NCBI GenBank assembly: GCA_016927055.1
Contig: JAFGNK010000130.1
Location: forward strand, 1 to 40,912
Direction: 5' to 3'
Length of the DNA: 40,912 nucleotides
DNA from: Methanotrichaceae archaeon
GTDB taxonomy: Archaea > Halobacteriota > Methanosarcinia > Methanotrichales > Methanotrichaceae
The translations under genes and the position numbers were made by a program. How positions within the stretch are numbered: position 1 is the first letter of the stretch; every line of letters starts with the position of its first letter. This document shows, one piece after another, positions 37,981 through 40,912 of this stretch. The notes beneath the pieces were generated by a model. That model was given only the letters and a program-made list of their open reading frames with translations, searched no databases and was not told the DNA's origin.

Positions 37981-38412
37981 ATGAAAGAATACTCCAATAA
38001 AGAGATCAAAGTTATCTGGAAACCGGAAAAGTGCATACATGCCGGGGAGTGCGTGAAGGGTCTGCCTCAAGTATTTTGCCGGGACAGCACGCCCTGGATA
38101 AATATGCAAGAGGCTAGCTCAGAGGAAATCATGAAGGTTGTAGACCGATGTCCATCCGGAGCTTTGACCTATGAAGAGACCTACGAAAAGATGGGAGCAA
38201 AAGGTGATATAAGTGTGAACGCGCCCTGTGCCAAGGTCAAAGTGATGAAAAACGGCCCCCTGCTGGTGGAAGGCGGATGCGCTCTGATGAATAGCGATGG
38301 CATAGAATTGGCAGGACATGGACCTTATGCTCTATGCAGATGCGGCAGCTCACAGAAAAAGCCTTTTTGCGATGGAAATCACACCAAGTTGGGATTTGAC
38401 GATACAAAATAA
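37981..38412 (+). CDS. Divergent ferredoxin-like (Fer4_19) + CDGSH-type iron-sulfur protein
   Basis: 143 aa; CIHAGECVKGLPQVF...VVDRCPSGAL; CRCGSSQKKPFCDGNH. Confidence 0.92.
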   Translation: MKEYSNKEIKVIWKPEKCIHAGECVKGLPQVFCRDSTPWINMQEASSEEIMKVVDRCPSGALTYEETYEKMGAKGDISVNAPCAKVKVMKNGPLLVEGGCALMNSDGIELAGHGPYALCRCGSSQKKPFCDGNHTKLGFDDTK

Positions 38413-38456
38413 AATTAACAATTAATAATATAAAAAAAAAGAAATAAGGCCGGGCT

Positions 38457-40433
38457 CTATTTCTTAACAACGAGCGGGATCTGCTCCAGCGCCTGGGGAT
38501 TGACGACGGCCGATGTGTCTCCCAGAGCCTCTCCCAGAGCTTTGGCCCTGATCAGCGGCCTCATGGGCTTTCCAGCCCTGTTCCGGGGGATGTCGGCGAC
38601 GAATATGACATCTGAGGGAATGGCTATGGGGCCTAAGGTCTTTCGCACGAAGGTCTTGATATCTTTCTCTAGAGCGGCGTCTGGCTTGGCTTCCGGCTTT
38701 AAGACGGCAAAGACCACAATGCTCTCGCCCTTCACCTTATCCGGCTTGCCCACGACCGCGGCCGCGGCAACGGAGGGGTGCTTCTCAGCCGATGCCTCAA
38801 CCTCGGCATTGGAGATCCTGTGGCCTGCTACCTTGAGGACATCGTCTCCCCTTCCCAGGGCCCAGATGTACCCATCCTCGTCCACACGGGCCTTGTCTCC
38901 GGAGAGATATTTGCCCGGAAAAGCGGCCCAGTAGGTCTCGTTGTATTTAGCCGGGTCCTGATAGACCTCTCTGAGCATGGAAGGCCAGGGCTCTGTTATG
39001 AGTATGTTGCCGGTGCTTCCTGCCGGTACTGCCACGCCGTTATCATCCACTACCTCTACGTTGTAGCCGGGCAGAGCGAAGCTTGGCGAGCCGGGCTTGA
39101 GTGGAGTGATGGGCAGGGGAGCAATGACCTGAGAGCCGGTCTCACTCTGAAACCACGTATCCATGATCGGCGCAAATCCGCCGCCCACGTATTGCCGCCA
39201 CCAGACGAAGGCATCGGGGTTCATGGCCTCTCCCACTGAGCCCATGAGCCGGACGGTGGAAAGGTCGTACTTCTGGGGCCAGGAGGGGCCCTCGTTCATG
39301 AACATTCTGATAGCGGTAGGTGCGGTGTAGATTACAGAGACTCCGTAGTCTTCGATGATCTTAAACCAGCGGCCAAAGTCGGGGTAGTCGGGCGAGCCCT
39401 CGTACATGATGCTGGTGGCGCCCAGGCAGAGTGGTCCGTAGGCGATATAGCTGTGGCCGGTGATCCATCCGATGTCTGCGGTAGACCAGTAGACATCTGT
39501 ATCCTTTATGTCGAAGACCCAGGATGTGGTGAACGCCGGGCCGACGCTCATTCCTCCGTGGGTGTGCACTATGCCGCGCGGCTTTCCGGCAGCTCCTGCT
39601 GTGTAAAGGATGAAGAGCGGATCGGCGGTATCCATGGGCAGAGTCTCGCAGGAGCTGGACTGGCTTTCTACAAACTCGTTCCACCAGACATCGCGTCCTT
39701 CTGTCATGGGCGTCTCCTGGCCGTTTCTCTTTACTACTATTACCTTCTCGATGCACGCGAGGCCGGCTATGGCCTCATCGGCCTGGGGCTTGGTGGCAAT
39801 GGGCTTGCCCCGGCGGTAGGAGCCGTCGCAGGTAACCAGAATCCTGGGCTGGCAGTCCTCCAGCCGGTCCCGAACGGCCACAGCGGAAAATCCGGAGAAT
39901 ACTATTACGTGAATGGCGCCCAGCTTGGCGCAGGCCAGCATGGCCACGGGAAGCTCAGGGACCATGGGCAGATAAATTCCCACGCGGTCGCCCTTCTTGA
40001 TGCCCTGGGCTTTGAGGGCGTTGGCAAATCGGTTAACCTCTCGGTTAAGCTCAAAGTAGGTGATCTTGCGCACATCTCCCACGGGCTCTCCCACGAAGAT
40101 GTAGGCCAGCTTGTTGCGCCGCCAGGATTTAGCGTGCCTGTCTACGGCATTATAAGCTACATTGATCTTGCCGCCCATAAACCACTTGGCGAAGGGCGCT
40201 TTCCACTGCAATGTCTGCTTGTAGGGCTCAAACCAGTCTGCATAGGTTTGGGCCATCTCGTCCCAGAACTGGACGTAATTGGCAGAGCACCATTGCCGCA
40301 TCTCGTTCTCTGACTTCAGGCCCTTGGTCTTCATCCAGGCCATGACATTGGAGTTCTCGACTAGATCTCGGGGTGGATAATACAGACCTTGTTCTGCAGT
40401 CTGAACAGTTTTATCCGATTTTTCATCAGCCAT
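38457..40433 (-). CDS. acs: AMP-forming acetyl/acyl-CoA synthetase, divergent paralogue
   Basis: 658 aa; YTAGAAGKPRGIVHTHGG, STADIGWITGHSYIAYGPL, DTWFQSETG, LSGDKARVDEDGYIWALGRGDDVLKVAGHRIS, NRAGKPMR. Confidence 0.92.
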   Translation of the reverse strand: MADEKSDKTVQTAEQGLYYPPRDLVENSNVMAWMKTKGLKSENEMRQWCSANYVQFWDEMAQTYADWFEPYKQTLQWKAPFAKWFMGGKINVAYNAVDRHAKSWRRNKLAYIFVGEPVGDVRKITYFELNREVNRFANALKAQGIKKGDRVGIYLPMVPELPVAMLACAKLGAIHVIVFSGFSAVAVRDRLEDCQPRILVTCDGSYRRGKPIATKPQADEAIAGLACIEKVIVVKRNGQETPMTEGRDVWWNEFVESQSSSCETLPMDTADPLFILYTAGAAGKPRGIVHTHGGMSVGPAFTTSWVFDIKDTDVYWSTADIGWITGHSYIAYGPLCLGATSIMYEGSPDYPDFGRWFKIIEDYGVSVIYTAPTAIRMFMNEGPSWPQKYDLSTVRLMGSVGEAMNPDAFVWWRQYVGGGFAPIMDTWFQSETGSQVIAPLPITPLKPGSPSFALPGYNVEVVDDNGVAVPAGSTGNILITEPWPSMLREVYQDPAKYNETYWAAFPGKYLSGDKARVDEDGYIWALGRGDDVLKVAGHRISNAEVEASAEKHPSVAAAAVVGKPDKVKGESIVVFAVLKPEAKPDAALEKDIKTFVRKTLGPIAIPSDVIFVADIPRNRAGKPMRPLIRAKALGEALGDTSAVVNPQALEQIPLVVKK

Positions 40434-40912
40434 TTTAAATCGCCTTACTTTTATTGGATTTTAATAGGCATTTGCATCCAAATTAGATCCTATTTTCCTG
40501 TTTTAAATTGTAATGGATATTCAAATGCCTTTTTGATACGGTATTTCAGTCTTATTTGGTAGATATAAATCTTTCTTAACCAAATTATGATTATATATTT
40601 GATAATGAACTGGTTTATCTTTAACAGTCTCTTGAATTAGATTTATGACTAAATTGTTCGAATTTAATTGTTTTGGATTGGAAATTCGCGGATCTGAGCA
40701 GATCTGTAAGCCTGACCAGCAAATAGACCTGGAAAAAATCCGCCCGCTGAGGTGGCCTGAGGCGCGGGATCGCTACTTTTGATTGAGAGTGATTACAGGG
40801 AGTTCCGGCCACATGCCAGGGATTGGCCATTTCCAGTGGCTAACCTGAGGTTACTGCAGTTTCCATCTGCAAGTTTAGTCGCTTTGTGCGTCCTTTGTGA
40901 TCTTTGTGATCT

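Noticed and set aside
39453-40313. 286-aa plus-strand ORF
   Set aside because: Antisense shadow of the acetyl-CoA synthetase gene
40621-40830. 69-aa minus-strand ORF
   Set aside because: No motif or start context; likely spurious in AT-rich flank

Overview
40.9 kb window from what looks like a methanogenic archaeon of the Methanothrix/Methanosaeta type (inferred from the AMP-forming acetyl-CoA synthetase, multi-PAS hybrid kinases, archaeal intergenic composition and gene set; not proven). Housekeeping or metabolic genes include a CNNM/CBS protein, class III aminotransferase + aldehyde dehydrogenase, an isocitrate-lyase/PEP-mutase family enzyme, two phosphoribosyltransferases, an RNB ribonuclease, QueC, a secreted thermonuclease-like protein, a cystathionine gamma-synthase family enzyme, an Lhr-type helicase, an MscL / ATPase-like / MscS cluster, a ferredoxin-CDGSH protein and a divergent acetyl-CoA synthetase. 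The most interesting part is 24.58-30.65 kb: a tightly packed four-gene cassette (Xre-ImmA/IrrE Zn-peptidase, DUF4411/PIN-like protein, a 1262-aa protein with a nuclease-like N-terminus and a STAND/helical-repeat-like body lacking an evident Walker A, and a pRiA4b ORF-3-like protein). It lies beside a family of GC-rich hairpin repeats that also flank the Lhr helicase gene. This is a candidate, possibly undescribed, defence or toxin-antitoxin-type island. The window also has many relics: an IS21-family istB end, a broken MntA/HepT module, a truncated PAS sensor, an aminotransferase/ABC-binding-protein scar and an N-terminally deleted alcohol dehydrogenase. Nothing was run computationally; all homology calls are by recognition of motifs.
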